A stretch of 64,000 nt of DNA from Ignavibacteriaceae bacterium (GTDB lineage: Bacteria; Bacteroidota; Ignavibacteria; Ignavibacteriales; Ignavibacteriaceae). This document shows positions 53,330-63,895 of this stretch, one piece after another; position 1 is the stretch's first letter, and every line of letters starts with the position of its first letter. The notes beneath the pieces were generated by a model. That model saw only the letters and a list, made by a program, of their open reading frames with translations. It had not been told where the DNA came from and did not search any database. The stretch covers positions 372,001 through 436,000 of the forward strand of contig JALNZG010000001.1 of NCBI GenBank assembly GCA_023229425.1, given 5' to 3'. Both the position numbers and the translations under genes were made by a program.

Positions 53330-56158
53330 TTGGAAACTGAAAAAATAATTATTAAGGGAGCGCGGCAGCACAACCTCAAAAACATTGATGTTGAAATTCC
53401 ACGCAACAGCTTAACCGTAATCACCGGACTCTCTGGTTCGGGAAAATCCTCACTTGCATTCGATACCATTTATGCGGAAGGGCAGCGGCGGTATATCGAG
53501 TGTCTTTCCGCTTATGCCCGCCAATTTCTTGATATGCTTGAGAAACCCGATGTTGATTCGATTGAAGGATTAAGTCCAGCAATTTCAATCGAACAAAAAG
53601 CATCTTCGGGAAATCCACGCTCGACGGTTGGAACAGTAACGGAAATTTATGATTATCTTCGCCTCCTTTATGCGCGCGTTGGTCTTGCCCATTGTTATAA
53701 TTGCGGGAAAGCGGTAGCCAAGCAAACCGCAGCACAAATAATTGAAACTGTTTTAAATGACTTAAAAGGTAAGAGAATTTTGATTCTTGCACCTGTTGTT
53801 CGTGGAAGGAAAGGGCATTACCGGGAGCTGTTTGAGGAAACTCAGAGCGATGGATTTCTCCGTGTCCGTATTGATAACGAGATTTGTGAAATCAGTAAGG
53901 GTTATCAAATTGATCGCTACAAAATTCATAATATTGAAATTGTGGTTGATAAAGTTAAAGTTGATGAGAGCGCTTCAGCACGAATTACTGAATCACTTGA
54001 AGTAGCATTGAATTACGGAAACGGAAGCGTAGTTATCAATGATGGAGAGAAAGATTTTCTTTTTAGCCGGCATTTGGCTTGCCTTGATTGCGGGATCAGT
54101 TATCAAGAGTTAGCCCCGAATTCTTTTTCTTTCAATTCACCTTACGGCTCGTGTCCCGATTGCGAAGGTCTCGGAGAGAAGAAAGAACTTGACATCGATC
54201 TTATTATTCCCGACTGGAAGAAATCAATTAATGAAGAGGGGATTGCGCCTTTAGGCAAGCCTCGTTCTACTTGGATATTTACACAGCTTAAAGCTGTTGC
54301 GGAAAAATTTGAATTCACTTTTGATACTCCGTTAAAAAATCTAACCAAAGAGCAAAAAGAAATTTTACTTGATGGAACGAAAGAAAAAATTGCTTTCTCT
54401 TACACGTATGGAAGCGGAAAACCGGTTACATATCATCATAAATTTTCCGGAATATTTACTTATTTGCAAAATAATTTCGCAAATTCAACTTCACCTAAAA
54501 TCCATGAGTGGGTTGAATCGTATATGAATACCAAAACATGTACATCATGTAACGGTGGCAGATTGAAAAAAGAGTCGCTTGCAATTACTTTTCAAGAAAT
54601 GAATATCAGCCAGATTACTGAGCTTTCAATCAACAGAACGAAAGATTTTTTTACATCAGTTCGGTTAAAAGGTAATGATGAAATTATTGCGAAACCAATT
54701 TTAAAAGAAATTTCAACCCGGCTCGATTTTTTACTCAATGTCGGATTGGAATACTTAACACTAAACAGAAGTGCAAAAACCTTATCCGGTGGCGAGTCTC
54801 AGCGTATTCGCCTGGCAACGCAAATTGGAACTCAGCTCTCCGGAGTGCTGTACGTACTGGATGAACCCAGCATTGGACTTCATCAAAGTGACAATATTAA
54901 ATTGATCTCATCATTAAAAAAACTTCGCGATTTGAACAACACCGTAATTGTTGTTGAACACGATAAAGAAACTATGGAGCAATCGGATTATTTAATTGAT
55001 TTAGGACCTGCTGCCGGAGTACACGGTGGTGAAGTTTGCGCGCAAGGTGAAACAATAAAATTATTAGATGCAAATAACGGATTTATTTCTTCGACGATAG
55101 ATTATTTAACCGGGAAGAAACAAATTATTCTTCCACAAGAACGAAGAAAAGGGAATGGAAAGTTCTTAAAGTTAAAAGGAGCCTCAGGAAATAATTTAAA
55201 ATACGTTTCTCTTTCAATTCCACTTGGCGCTTTAACAGCGGTTACCGGCGTTAGCGGTTCCGGCAAGTCTTCATTAATAAACGAAACACTCGTAAAAATA
55301 TTGATGAAGGATATTTATCAATCAAAATTGGTTCCACTTCCTTATAAAAAAATTGAAGGTTTAGACAATCTTGATAAAATTATTGAGATTGATCAATCAC
55401 CGATTGGAAGAACTCCGCGTTCAAATCCGGCAACCTACACGGGATTGTTCACTTTTATTAGAGATTTATTTACGCAATTACCGGAATCAAAAATGCGTGG
55501 TTATGCCGCCGGAAGGTTTAGTTTTAATGTTCCCGCCGGCAGATGCGAAGACTGCGGCGGTGCGGGATTAAAAAAAATAGAAATGAATTTCTTACCGGAT
55601 GTTTACGTTACTTGCGAAGTTTGTCACGGTAAACGCTACAACCGGGAAACGTTGGAAGTTCTGTACAAAACAAAATCTATTGCCGACGTACTTGAGATGA
55701 CGGTGGAGGACGCGCTGGATCTTTTTGAAGATTTACCGCGTATCAAAAGAAAAATAAAAGCGTTGTACGATGTCGGTTTGGGCTATATAAAACTTGGTCA
55801 ACAAGCGACTACACTTTCCGGCGGAGAAGCGCAGCGTGTAAAACTTGCGGCGGAGTTGAGTAAAGTAAGTACCGGGAAAACGTTATATATTTTGGATGAA
55901 CCGACAACCGGTTTACATTTTGAAGACGTGCGCGTTCTTCTGCACGTATTAAACAAACTCGTTGACAAAGGGAATACCGTTATTATTATTGAACATAATC
56001 TGGATGTTATTAAAACAGCAGATTGGATAATTGATCTTGGTCCCGGTGGCGGGGAATTCGGCGGCGAAATTATTGCAGTAGGAACTCCTGAACAAATTAT
56101 AAAAGTGAAAAAAAGTTTAACGGGAAATCATTTAAAAAAAGAATTATACACAGCATGA
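53330..56158 (+). CDS. uvrA: UvrABC excinuclease subunit A
   Basis: A 942-residue DNA-damage sensor of nucleotide excision repair with two ABC ATPase units. Walker [10 protein letters not shown] and GVSGSGKSS; signatures LSGGESQR and LSGGEAQR; zinc modules CLDCGISY...CPDC and CEDCGGAG...CEVC; Walker [13 protein letters not shown] and [12 protein letters not shown]. Length matches the family. Start is a TTG at 53330, directly before the conserved [14 protein letters not shown]. Confidence 0.97.
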   Translation: METEKIIIKGARQHNLKNIDVEIPRNSLTVITGLSGSGKSSLAFDTIYAEGQRRYIECLSAYARQFLDMLEKPDVDSIEGLSPAISIEQKASSGNPRSTVGTVTEIYDYLRLLYARVGLAHCYNCGKAVAKQTAAQIIETVLNDLKGKRILILAPVVRGRKGHYRELFEETQSDGFLRVRIDNEICEISKGYQIDRYKIHNIEIVVDKVKVDESASARITESLEVALNYGNGSVVINDGEKDFLFSRHLACLDCGISYQELAPNSFSFNSPYGSCPDCEGLGEKKELDIDLIIPDWKKSINEEGIAPLGKPRSTWIFTQLKAVAEKFEFTFDTPLKNLTKEQKEILLDGTKEKIAFSYTYGSGKPVTYHHKFSGIFTYLQNNFANSTSPKIHEWVESYMNTKTCTSCNGGRLKKESLAITFQEMNISQITELSINRTKDFFTSVRLKGNDEIIAKPILKEISTRLDFLLNVGLEYLTLNRSAKTLSGGESQRIRLATQIGTQLSGVLYVLDEPSIGLHQSDNIKLISSLKKLRDLNNTVIVVEHDKETMEQSDYLIDLGPAAGVHGGEVCAQGETIKLLDANNGFISSTIDYLTGKKQIILPQERRKGNGKFLKLKGASGNNLKYVSLSIPLGALTAVTGVSGSGKSSLINETLVKILMKDIYQSKLVPLPYKKIEGLDNLDKIIEIDQSPIGRTPRSNPATYTGLFTFIRDLFTQLPESKMRGYAAGRFSFNVPAGRCEDCGGAGLKKIEMNFLPDVYVTCEVCHGKRYNRETLEVLYKTKSIADVLEMTVEDALDLFEDLPRIKRKIKALYDVGLGYIKLGQQATTLSGGEAQRVKLAAELSKVSTGKTLYILDEPTTGLHFEDVRVLLHVLNKLVDKGNTVIIIEHNLDVIKTADWIIDLGPGGGEFGGEIIAVGTPEQIIKVKKSLTGNHLKKELYTA

Positions 56159-56165
56159 GGTTTAC

Positions 56166-56540
56166 ATGAAGACTAAATCAATTTCTGAGACAAGAGCATA
56201 TCGTTTGGAAATGAATGAGAAAATTTTGAATTCAGGATTCCGTGATTACAATAAATTTTTTGCTCTTGACAACAAAGCGTATGTGAAAGGCGCTTTACCT
56301 GCAAAAACAAAAGAGTTGATGGGGATTGTCGCTTCAATGGTTTTGCGTTGCAATGACTGCATCTTTTATCACATCGATCGTTCTATTTACGAAGGAGCAA
56401 CGAAGGATGAGTTGATGGAATCATTCAATATCGCGTTGATAGTTGGCGGTTCAATTGTAATTCCGCATCTCCGGTACGCGTTTAATGTGATGGATGAATT
56501 GTTCGCATTGAAAAAAAATGAGAAAGAAGAAACTGCTTAA
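56166..56540 (+). CDS. Carboxymuconolactone decarboxylase/AhpD-like protein
   Basis: A 124-residue protein with the AhpD-like helix LMGIVASMVLRCNDCIFYHI holding a CxxC pair and a downstream histidine, used for thiol-disulfide or peroxidase chemistry in this family. The preceding KGALPAKTKELM is also typical. Role here is likely redox-related but unproven. It lies 7 bp after uvrA and joins rdgB without a gap. Confidence 0.88.
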   Translation: MKTKSISETRAYRLEMNEKILNSGFRDYNKFFALDNKAYVKGALPAKTKELMGIVASMVLRCNDCIFYHIDRSIYEGATKDELMESFNIALIVGGSIVIPHLRYAFNVMDELFALKKNEKEETA

Positions 56541-57131
56541 ATGAAATTACTTTTTGCAACGACTAATAAGGGTAAATTAAAAGAAGTAAGAAAAGTCTTT
56601 TCGGAAACTTCATTTACAATAGTATCTCTGGAAGATTATCCTTCCGTTCCCGAAATAGTTGAAGACGGGCAAACTTTTGCGGAGAATGCGAAAATAAAGG
56701 CTAAAATCGTCTATGATTTATTTCATATTCCAACACTGGCGGATGATTCCGGACTTTCAGTAGATCAACTAAACGGTGAACCGGGAGTTTTTTCTGCAAG
56801 GTACGCGGGGGAAAATGCAACAGATGAACTGAACAATAAATTACTGATCGAAAAACTTTCTCACTTTCCTGAACCGCATCTTGCAAAATTTATTTGTTCT
56901 GCTGTATTTTATGATGGTGAAAATTTTATTCTTGCTGAAGATATTATGAAAGGAAAGATAATTAACGAACCGCGTGGTGTAAATGGATTTGGATATGATC
57001 CCTTCTTTACTGCTGAAGGTTATTCTGTTACAAATGGTGAATTATCTTTGGAAGAAAAGAATAAAATTAGTCACCGTGCAAAGGCATTCAACCGGCTCCA
57101 CGAAATGATTCGTGAGAAATATCAATTATAA
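56541..57131 (+). CDS. rdgB: XTP/dITP diphosphatase (RdgB/HAM1)
   Basis: A 196-residue house-cleaning pyrophosphatase that removes ITP, dITP and XTP. Motifs: LLFATTNKGKLKEVRKVF at the N-terminus, GQTFAENAKIKAK, PTLADDSGLSVDQLNGEPG, SARYAGENA, GVNGFGYDPFF and KNKISHRAKAF. Complete for the family. Confidence 0.95.
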   Translation: MKLLFATTNKGKLKEVRKVFSETSFTIVSLEDYPSVPEIVEDGQTFAENAKIKAKIVYDLFHIPTLADDSGLSVDQLNGEPGVFSARYAGENATDELNNKLLIEKLSHFPEPHLAKFICSAVFYDGENFILAEDIMKGKIINEPRGVNGFGYDPFFTAEGYSVTNGELSLEEKNKISHRAKAFNRLHEMIREKYQL

Positions 57132-57143
57132 TTTTGAAAATAA

Positions 57144-57827
57144 TTACTTTTCTGCAATTACAACTTGCACTAATCCAAAAGTTAAATTGTACCGCTTAAC
57201 TGTTTTGAAGCCAGCATTATAAAATAATTTTACCAAATCAATTGACTTATCAAATTCCTCAACTGAATCGGGTAAGTAAGTGTATGCCCGTTTATCTTTT
57301 GAAATTATCCTTCCGATCACCGGCAAAATAAATTTAAAGTACATTTGATAGAAAATTTTGATCAACGGACTTGTCGGCATGCTGAACTCAAGCACAGTAA
57401 CTTTTCCTTTTTCCTTTAAAGCAAAATGAAAAGAAGAAAATGCCTCGGGGATATTGTAAAAATTTCTCACTCCGAATGCAACGGTGATGTTTGTGACTGT
57501 AGCTACTTTTAGTGGAAGTTTTTCAGCAACCATTTGAAAATCTCTTCCAACAATCCAATCACTTTTTTTGTTGAATAGACGCAGCATGTTTAATGAAAAA
57601 TCTGCGCCGAAAATGTTTTCTACTCCGAATTTTTTCGCTTCAATTGCAAAGTCGCCAGTACCGCAGGCAACATCCAGTAGAACTGCATCTTTATTTAGTT
57701 TAGTTAACTTCAAAGCTTTCTTCCGCCAGTAAACATCAACACCGGCGCTGAGAACGTGATTGAGAAAATCGTAACGATAAGCGATTGCATCGAACATCTG
57801 TTTTACTTGAGTTTTTTTGTCTTGCAT
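57144..57827 (-). CDS. menG: Demethylmenaquinone/ubiquinone methyltransferase (MenG/UbiE)
   Basis: A 227-residue C-methyltransferase of the UbiE/MenG family: MFDAIAYRYDFLNHVLSAGV, LLDVACGTGDFAIEA, VTNITVAFGVRNF and the terminal FGLVQVVIAEK. In this group it would most likely make menaquinone, the final methylation step, hence the menG symbol; ubiE is the alternative name. Followed on the same strand by PAP2 and rsmA genes upstream within 4 bp, an operon read leftward. Confidence 0.92.
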   Translation of the reverse strand: MQDKKTQVKQMFDAIAYRYDFLNHVLSAGVDVYWRKKALKLTKLNKDAVLLDVACGTGDFAIEAKKFGVENIFGADFSLNMLRLFNKKSDWIVGRDFQMVAEKLPLKVATVTNITVAFGVRNFYNIPEAFSSFHFALKEKGKVTVLEFSMPTSPLIKIFYQMYFKFILPVIGRIISKDKRAYTYLPDSVEEFDKSIDLVKLFYNAGFKTVKRYNLTFGLVQVVIAEK

Positions 57828-57830
57828 GTT

Positions 57831-58772
57831 TTACTGTAAAATTTCTTTGTTGAATAACTTTTGCCACCAATTAAAAAGTTTTTTACCGGACCAGAGAGAA
57901 AAAAGCATACACAAAAATCCGCCGAGAAGATCAACGACATAATGATAACGTAAATAAACGGTGGAAAAGATGAGCAAACTTCCGCAAATGACTAAAAACC
58001 ATTTCGCTTTGCTGTTAAATTTTACCGACAAATACATCACGATGGCGGTCATCATCGTATGTCCGCTTGGAAAGACATCTCTTTGTACAAGCATTTGCGG
58101 ATTGAGAGTTCCCGCCGGAATTGATTCTCCGGAGTTGATAATTTCACGTAAAAAATTTGTGAGAAAAATTCCCGGCAGCTCCTGATTCGTTGCGGCGAAG
58201 TCATGCAGCGTAAAACGGGGACCGATTGCCGGAAAGAAAAAATATCCGATGTATGAAACAAAGAATCCGTAAATCACAGCGAAGATAGCGTAATCGGCTT
58301 CTAAATATTTTTTGTTGAAGTAAAGTGAAACGGCAAGAATCATTGGCAGAAAATAAAAAGTTGCATAAACAATTTGTAAAAATTCCGTTAATAGTGGAAA
58401 TGCAATTTTGTGCAACACCACGGTAGGATCGGCACCGAAAATCCAGCGGTCAATTTGGATGAGTAAATAATCGTAATCAACTTGCCGTATTGGTTTGATC
58501 ATCAAATATAATTCTTTGAATGTTATAAAGATTAACGGAACCGGATACCAATAGTGAACAAGTTTAGAAAGTTTTGTTTGAAAATTGTTATTCCATTTCG
58601 CGGTTAGCGCAACAAGAATAATTACAACTACATTCATCAAAATGAGGTAGCGCCAAACTTTTACACTCTCCGGAAAAAATAAATTCAAAAGTGTGAGGAA
58701 GAGATAAAATACGATCACTACAAAATCGGTTGCTGAAAAGTATTTGGAATAATTTTTAATATATGAAATCAA
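57831..58772 (-). CDS. PAP2-family membrane phosphatase
   Basis: A 313-residue protein with about eight helices and the PAP2 signature: FPAIGPRFTL, VFPSGHTMMTAIVMYL and VYLRYHYVVDLLGG. These enzymes dephosphorylate lipid pyrophosphates such as undecaprenyl-PP or phosphatidyl substrates on the outer face of the inner membrane. The first motif (KxxxxxxRP) is weak, so an inositol phosphorylceramide synthase-like role (AUR1 type) is also possible. Start overlaps the rsmA stop by 4 bp. Confidence 0.85.
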   Translation of the reverse strand: MISYIKNYSKYFSATDFVVIVFYLFLTLLNLFFPESVKVWRYLILMNVVVIILVALTAKWNNNFQTKLSKLVHYWYPVPLIFITFKELYLMIKPIRQVDYDYLLIQIDRWIFGADPTVVLHKIAFPLLTEFLQIVYATFYFLPMILAVSLYFNKKYLEADYAIFAVIYGFFVSYIGYFFFPAIGPRFTLHDFAATNQELPGIFLTNFLREIINSGESIPAGTLNPQMLVQRDVFPSGHTMMTAIVMYLSVKFNSKAKWFLVICGSLLIFSTVYLRYHYVVDLLGGFLCMLFSLWSGKKLFNWWQKLFNKEILQ

Positions 58773-59587
58773 TACGCTTGTTTTCCTAAAATGCTGTGAG
58801 AAAGATTTGCCAGAGTCATAAAGTCATTGACCGATAATGTTTCTGCGCGTTGTGATGGTTCAATGCCGCATTGTTTTAGATCGAGCATTTCAAATATAGT
58901 ATCGGCGAAGCAATTTTTTAAGGTTTTTCTTCTTTTGGAAAAAGCTGTTTTAATTAGTTGAAGATAAATTTTATCATCCGAGATAGGGACTTCATCAAAT
59001 AAATTGAACCGCAATACCGCAGAAAAAACTTTTGGCTTTGGATAGAAAACATTTGGCGAAACTTTAAACAATAATTCCGGCTTTGCATATGCATTAATAA
59101 AAGCAGAGAGTATTCCGTATTCTTTTGAATTCGGTTTGGAAAGAATACGCTGTGCAACTTCCAATTGCATCATCAGTATGGCATCTGAAACACACGAACG
59201 GGATTCAATCAATTTAAATAGTATAGGTGAAGTAATGTTGTACGGAATATTTCCAACGATACGTACTTTTTTATTCGCTGTATGCGAAATTGTTTGTAAA
59301 TCGAATTTTAGAAAATCATGGTGAATTATCTGCACAGATGGAAAACGGTTTTGCAAATCCGCAATTACTCGCGAATCTATCTCAACGGCAAATATATTTT
59401 TACATTTGTCAACCAAGAATTCCGTTAAAGCGCCCGTGCCGGGACCAATTTCAATGATAACATCGTCCGGCTGAATATTCATTTCCTCGGCGATTTTACG
59501 CAGAATATTTTTGTCCTTTAAGTAATTTTGCCCGAATTTTTTTAAAGGTTTAAATTTTCTGTTGGTATTTTGAAACTCTTGTTGCAT
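58769..59587 (-). CDS. rsmA: 16S rRNA dimethyladenosine transferase (KsgA)
   Basis: A 272-residue methyltransferase that dimethylates A1518 and A1519 in 16S rRNA. KKFGQNYLKDKNILRKIAEE at the N-terminus, EIGPGTGALTEFLV for SAM, and the catalytic NIPYNITSPILFKL. The C-terminal helical domain is present (FSKRRKTLKNCFADTI). First gene of a leftward operon, with a Bacteroidota-type -7 element upstream. Confidence 0.95.
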   Translation of the reverse strand: MQQEFQNTNRKFKPLKKFGQNYLKDKNILRKIAEEMNIQPDDVIIEIGPGTGALTEFLVDKCKNIFAVEIDSRVIADLQNRFPSVQIIHHDFLKFDLQTISHTANKKVRIVGNIPYNITSPILFKLIESRSCVSDAILMMQLEVAQRILSKPNSKEYGILSAFINAYAKPELLFKVSPNVFYPKPKVFSAVLRFNLFDEVPISDDKIYLQLIKTAFSKRRKTLKNCFADTIFEMLDLKQCGIEPSQRAETLSVNDFMTLANLSHSILGKQAY

Positions 59588-59602
59588 ATTTTCAATAAGT
59601 AA

Positions 59603-59638
59603 TTATTATCTTTACAAAAACAAATGCAAAGATAATAA
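59603..59638. promoter_or_regulatory. Inverted repeat with overlapping divergent promoters (rsmA / ROK)
   Basis: TTATTATCTTT and AAAGATAATAA form a perfect 11-bp inverted repeat with a 14-bp centre. On the minus strand it contains TATCTTTG (59634-59627), a TAnnTTTG -7 element facing rsmA; on the plus strand TATCTTTA (59607-59614) faces the ROK gene. Predicted starts for the two directions fall within a base or two of each other, so the promoters should exclude one another. Confidence 0.55.
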
Positions 59639-59681
59639 ATAGCAGTCTCATTCCGTTACGAAAGATAAAAAGGAATTAAAC

Positions 59682-60653
59682 ATGAAGGATTATGTCATAA
59701 GTATTGATATGGGGGGAACAAAAATTCTTGCCGCTTTGATTAATTCTAAAGAAGGTATTCGTACAAGAATTAAAAAAGCCACAAAAACAAAAAACGGAAA
59801 CACTAATTTTGTTAAAACCCTTTGGGGAATTACTCAAGAAGTGATGCTGGAAGCCGGTGTTACTGAAAAAAATATTAAAGCAATTTGCCTTGGGATTCCC
59901 GGTTCTGTAAACCCGATAACCGGAAGAATCGGTATTGCCCCAAACTTAAATATCAAAAACTTAAATATTAAAGAACAACTTCAGCAGTTCACTTCAATTC
60001 CCGTACTAATAGAAAATGATGTGAATTTGGCAGCGTTAGGGATTAAACATTTTGGACTCGGAAAAGATGTTGAAGATATGTTGGTTGTTTTTGTAGGAAC
60101 AGGAATCGGCGGCGGATTAATATTCAATGGAAAAATGCACCGCGGTGCGAGTTTTACCGCCGGTGAAATTGGGCATATGATTATTCAACCGAATGGACCG
60201 TTGTGCGGCTGTGGACAGAAAGGCTGCTTTGAGGCGTTGGCAAGCAGAACAGCGATTGTTCGTGATATTACAAAAGAAGTAAAACTCGGTAAAAGGAGTT
60301 TGCTTGCAAAACTATTAAAAGAAAAAGTGCCTATTAAAAGTAAAGCGATTTCAAATGCACTAAAAAAGAAAGATACCGTGACGGTTAAAACCGTAACCAG
60401 CGCATCTGTGATAATCGGAAAAACTCTTGCTAATATTAACAACCTTCTTAATCTGCAGATGATCGTGCTAGGCGGTGGTGTTATGGAGGCGGCGGGTGAT
60501 TTTATGACTCCGATTATTAAAAAATCTTTTAAAGAAAATTCTTTAAAAGATGCCGGGAAAACAGTAAAAATTTACGCTGCAAAACTTGGCGAAGAAGCTG
60601 CTTTATATGGAGGTATTGCTCTTGCCGAAGAATTTTTAGGGATAAAAATATAA
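59682..60653 (+). CDS. ROK-family sugar kinase (glucokinase-like)
   Basis: A 323-residue ROK protein. ATP site: SIDMGGTKILAALI; VFVGTGIGGGLIFNGK; substrate glutamate and histidine in AGEIGHMIIQPNG; zinc site CGCGQKGCFEALAS; VLGGGVMEAAG near the end. There is no N-terminal HTH, so it is a kinase, probably of glucose or N-acetylhexosamine, and not a ROK repressor. Confidence 0.9.
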   Translation: MKDYVISIDMGGTKILAALINSKEGIRTRIKKATKTKNGNTNFVKTLWGITQEVMLEAGVTEKNIKAICLGIPGSVNPITGRIGIAPNLNIKNLNIKEQLQQFTSIPVLIENDVNLAALGIKHFGLGKDVEDMLVVFVGTGIGGGLIFNGKMHRGASFTAGEIGHMIIQPNGPLCGCGQKGCFEALASRTAIVRDITKEVKLGKRSLLAKLLKEKVPIKSKAISNALKKKDTVTVKTVTSASVIIGKTLANINNLLNLQMIVLGGGVMEAAGDFMTPIIKKSFKENSLKDAGKTVKIYAAKLGEEAALYGGIALAEEFLGIKI

Positions 60654-60686
60654 ACTATCTTCTCACTTTTTGTAACGGGTAATTGA

Positions 60687-61931
60687 ATGAATATTTCCAA
60701 AATTGAGGTCATCCTTTTATTTGTTTTTATTTTCAACAATTTGTTCATATCAGCTCAAGAGAATGATTCTTCGTCGTCATCCAACTTAAAAGTTTTTATT
60801 GATTGTAATTATTGCTATGAAGATTTCATAAAAACTGAAATTGATTATATTAACTATGTCCGAGACCGCAAACAAGCAGATGTTCATATACTTATTACAA
60901 CCCAAAACACCGGAAGCGGCGGAAGAGAATATGCACTTACATTATATGGGCAAAATAAATTTGAAAATTTTCGTGACACAATTATTTTTTATACCAAACA
61001 GGCAGATACAGAAGATGATATACGCACAAATTTAGTAAAGAAACTAAAACTTGGATTAGTTAGGTATTTATTAAAAACCCCTATGGCGGAAAAAATCAGC
61101 CTCTCATTTATAAATGAAAAAACAAATATTACTGTTGATAAATGGAAAAATTGGGTTTTTAGATTAAACATTAATTCATATCTCAACGGAGAAAAGTCCA
61201 GTAGTTATACTTCGGTGTATGGAAATTTTTCAATACGAAAAATAACCGAAGATATTAAGTTAAATTTCTCTCTTAACTCATCTTACGGCGAAAGTAAATT
61301 TGATCTTGGTGATCAAATTCTTTTCAGTCTTTCCAGAGGGCAATCGGTTAGTTCTTCGGTAGTACTAAGTGCCGGAGCTCATTGGTCATACGGCGGGTAT
61401 GCATCACTTTCCAATTCGACCTATTCAAATAAAAAATCTCAAATTTATTTAGCCCCCGGGCTTGAGTATAATCTTTTCCCCTATAATGAATCTACAAGAA
61501 AGCAACTTCGTTTTTTATACAGAATAAGTGAAAATATTTTTCGTTACAACGAAGAAACTATTTATGGAAAACTCCGCGAAAACTTGACCCAGCAAAGTTT
61601 AATGGTTTCCTTGGACCTAAAACAAGTTTGGGGATCTGTTTCTTTAGCGGTTGAAGGCTCAAATTATTTGTATGATTTTAAGAAAAATAATTTGAATGTT
61701 TACAGTGAATTATCATTAAGAATTATCGAAGGATTATCTTTCACCCTTTATGGGCAATATGCGGTTGTTCACGACCAGCTATCACTTCCCAAAGGAGATG
61801 CTTCAACCGAACAGATTTTGTTACAGCGGAAACAACTTGAAACGCAGTATCAATATTATTCATCAATCGGATTGACCTATACTTTTGGGTCAATTTATAA
61901 TAACATTGTCAATCCGAGATTTGGTAATTAA
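60687..61931 (+). CDS. Hypothetical outer-membrane protein, probable beta-barrel
   Basis: A 414-residue exported protein with a signal peptide (VILLFVFIFNNLFISAQ). The N-terminal half contains KVFIDCNYCYEDFIKTEIDY, NYVRDRKQADVHILITTQ and TGSGGREYALTLYG, a pattern I associate with an unnamed conserved family in this phylum. The rest is a series of alternating amphipathic strands (SYTSVYGNFSIRK, LKLNFSLNSSYG type), ending SSIGLTYTFGS, as in outer-membrane barrels. Follows the ROK gene by 33 bp. Confidence 0.7.
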   Translation: MNISKIEVILLFVFIFNNLFISAQENDSSSSSNLKVFIDCNYCYEDFIKTEIDYINYVRDRKQADVHILITTQNTGSGGREYALTLYGQNKFENFRDTIIFYTKQADTEDDIRTNLVKKLKLGLVRYLLKTPMAEKISLSFINEKTNITVDKWKNWVFRLNINSYLNGEKSSSYTSVYGNFSIRKITEDIKLNFSLNSSYGESKFDLGDQILFSLSRGQSVSSSVVLSAGAHWSYGGYASLSNSTYSNKKSQIYLAPGLEYNLFPYNESTRKQLRFLYRISENIFRYNEETIYGKLRENLTQQSLMVSLDLKQVWGSVSLAVEGSNYLYDFKKNNLNVYSELSLRIIEGLSFTLYGQYAVVHDQLSLPKGDASTEQILLQRKQLETQYQYYSSIGLTYTFGSIYNNIVNPRFGN

Positions 61932-63889
61932 GAGGGGAGCAAACCCTCAAACCGTCGTTCAATTTCTAATAAATCGTGATTCAATTTTTCCCAACGTGCC
62001 ATTTTATTTTGAAGATTTTCTTTTGCGGAATTGTATGCAGATTGAGTTTGTTTAATAAGTTGTGGGTTGGAATAAATCTTCTCATCTATTAAGTCAGCTT
62101 CAATTTTTTTTTCAGCAACTTCCAAGACAGAAATTTCTATTTCAAGGTTGGCAATTTCTTTCAAAAGATTTTTTGTGCTTTGGAATTTTTTTTGCCGGAG
62201 TTCAGCCTCAATCCGCTTTTGATCTTTTCTCGTTAGCGTTGATGATTCCGACTTAGTATGCATTTCCTCTTCTTGCTGATTGAGAGTCTCTTCTCTTTTT
62301 GCTAAGTAGTAATCAATCCCGTCTAAAAACACTTTAAAAGAATTTCGTTTTATTTCAATCACCTTATTTACAATCGGGCGCAGAAAATCAACATCGTGGG
62401 AAACAAGAACCAACGAACCGCTGAACGCCGCTAAAGCCTGTTGCAAAACTTCTTTAGAAGAAATATCAAGATGGTTAGTCGGTTCATCAAGAATAATTAA
62501 ATTTGCTTTTGTAAGAAGAATTTTTGTAAGAGCGACACGGCTTTTTTCTCCGCCGGAAAGAACTCCAATTTTTTTAAAAACATCATCACCGCTAAAAAGA
62601 AAACAACCGAGCAAAGAACGCAATTGTCCGATTGTTTTTCCTTCTGCAATTCCTTCAATCGTTTCTAGAATATCTAAATCCGGATCGAGAACGTCCGCAA
62701 CATCCTGAGCATAATATGCTATTGAAGTGTTGTGTCCGAGTATTCGCTCTCCTTTGTCAAAAGAAATGATGCCGGCGATAATTTTAGCCAGTGTTGTTTT
62801 CCCGGCGCCGTTCGGACCAACGAGAGCAATTTTCTCGCCTCGTTCAATTGTAAAATCTAATTTATTGAAAATGTTTTTTTCGCTGTAAGATTTGCATAAT
62901 CGCTTTAACTCGATATTAATCCTTCCGCTTTGCGGCGGTTCGGGAAAACGGATCGTAATATCATCTTTATTTTCAGGGAGTTCAATCATTTCAACTTTTT
63001 CAAGTTGTTTTATCCTGCTCTGAACTTGTTTTGCTTTTGTTGCCTTGTAGCGGAATCGTTCAATAAAATTTTCCGTCTCTTTAATTTTCTTTTGCTGAAG
63101 CAGATATTGTTGTTCCAACATTCCATTTCGCTCTTCGGCGAATTTCAAATACGCATCATATTTTCCGTTGAACGAAGTGATTTTCCCTAAAAATATTTCA
63201 AGCGTTTTGTTTGTAACTTCGTTCACAAAATGTTTATCGTGCGAAACAAGGAGTAAAGCTCCTTTGTATCCCTTTAAAAAACTGATGAGCCATTCAAGTG
63301 AATCCAAATCAAGATGATTGGTCGGTTCGTCCATTAGTAAAACATCATTTTGTGAGATAAGAATTTTTGCAAGGGCAATTCGCATTTGCCACCCGCCTGA
63401 AAGCTCATCTGTCATTCTTGAAAAATCGGATTCTTCAAATCCGAGTCCGGCTAAAATTTTTTCAGTTCTTGCATTCGCGGTGTAACCGTCCAACTCTTCA
63501 AGTTTATGATGCACTTCGCCGAGCTGATTTACAAGGTCATTTTGCTCTTCATCGCTTAACGAAGGATTAGAAAGAAGTGAAGTTATTTCATGCTCTTTTT
63601 CGTGAAGAAGTTTAATATCCGTAAGTGCGGAGGCAGCTTCTTCAACTAAAGTTTTCCCTTTGTGGAGAATATTTTCCTGCGGAAGATAACCAAGTGAAAT
63701 TCTTTTTTGTTTTGCCACCACTCCATTTTCAGGTTGGAGCGTTCCATAAATAATTTTCAAAAGAGAAGATTTTCCCGTACCGTTTGCACCGACGAGAGAA
63801 ATTTTATCCCCGGCGTTTATCTTATAAGAAATATTTCTAAAAAGATAATTCCCACCGAACTGAAGCGAAATGTTTTGAAGATCTATCAT
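61928..63889 (-). CDS. ABC-F family ATPase
   Basis: A 653-residue soluble protein with two ABC domains and no membrane part: GANGTGKSSLLK and GPNGAGKTTLAK (Walker A), LSGGWQMR and LSGGEKSR signatures, LLMDEPTNHLD and IILDEPTNHLD (Walker B). A charged linker (FIERFRYKATKAKQVQSRIK) and a C-terminal coiled coil place it in the YheS/Uup-like branch that acts on ribosomes. Overlaps the previous gene's end by 4 bp. Confidence 0.92.
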   Translation of the reverse strand: MIDLQNISLQFGGNYLFRNISYKINAGDKISLVGANGTGKSSLLKIIYGTLQPENGVVAKQKRISLGYLPQENILHKGKTLVEEAASALTDIKLLHEKEHEITSLLSNPSLSDEEQNDLVNQLGEVHHKLEELDGYTANARTEKILAGLGFEESDFSRMTDELSGGWQMRIALAKILISQNDVLLMDEPTNHLDLDSLEWLISFLKGYKGALLLVSHDKHFVNEVTNKTLEIFLGKITSFNGKYDAYLKFAEERNGMLEQQYLLQQKKIKETENFIERFRYKATKAKQVQSRIKQLEKVEMIELPENKDDITIRFPEPPQSGRINIELKRLCKSYSEKNIFNKLDFTIERGEKIALVGPNGAGKTTLAKIIAGIISFDKGERILGHNTSIAYYAQDVADVLDPDLDILETIEGIAEGKTIGQLRSLLGCFLFSGDDVFKKIGVLSGGEKSRVALTKILLTKANLIILDEPTNHLDISSKEVLQQALAAFSGSLVLVSHDVDFLRPIVNKVIEIKRNSFKVFLDGIDYYLAKREETLNQQEEEMHTKSESSTLTRKDQKRIEAELRQKKFQSTKNLLKEIANLEIEISVLEVAEKKIEADLIDEKIYSNPQLIKQTQSAYNSAKENLQNKMARWEKLNHDLLEIERRFEGLLPS

Positions 63890-63895
63890 TGAATT

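Noticed and set aside
53255..53371. N-terminal extension of the YigZ-like protein
   Set aside because: Overlaps the uvrA start on the other strand and has no family similarity; ATG 53254 gives the expected length.
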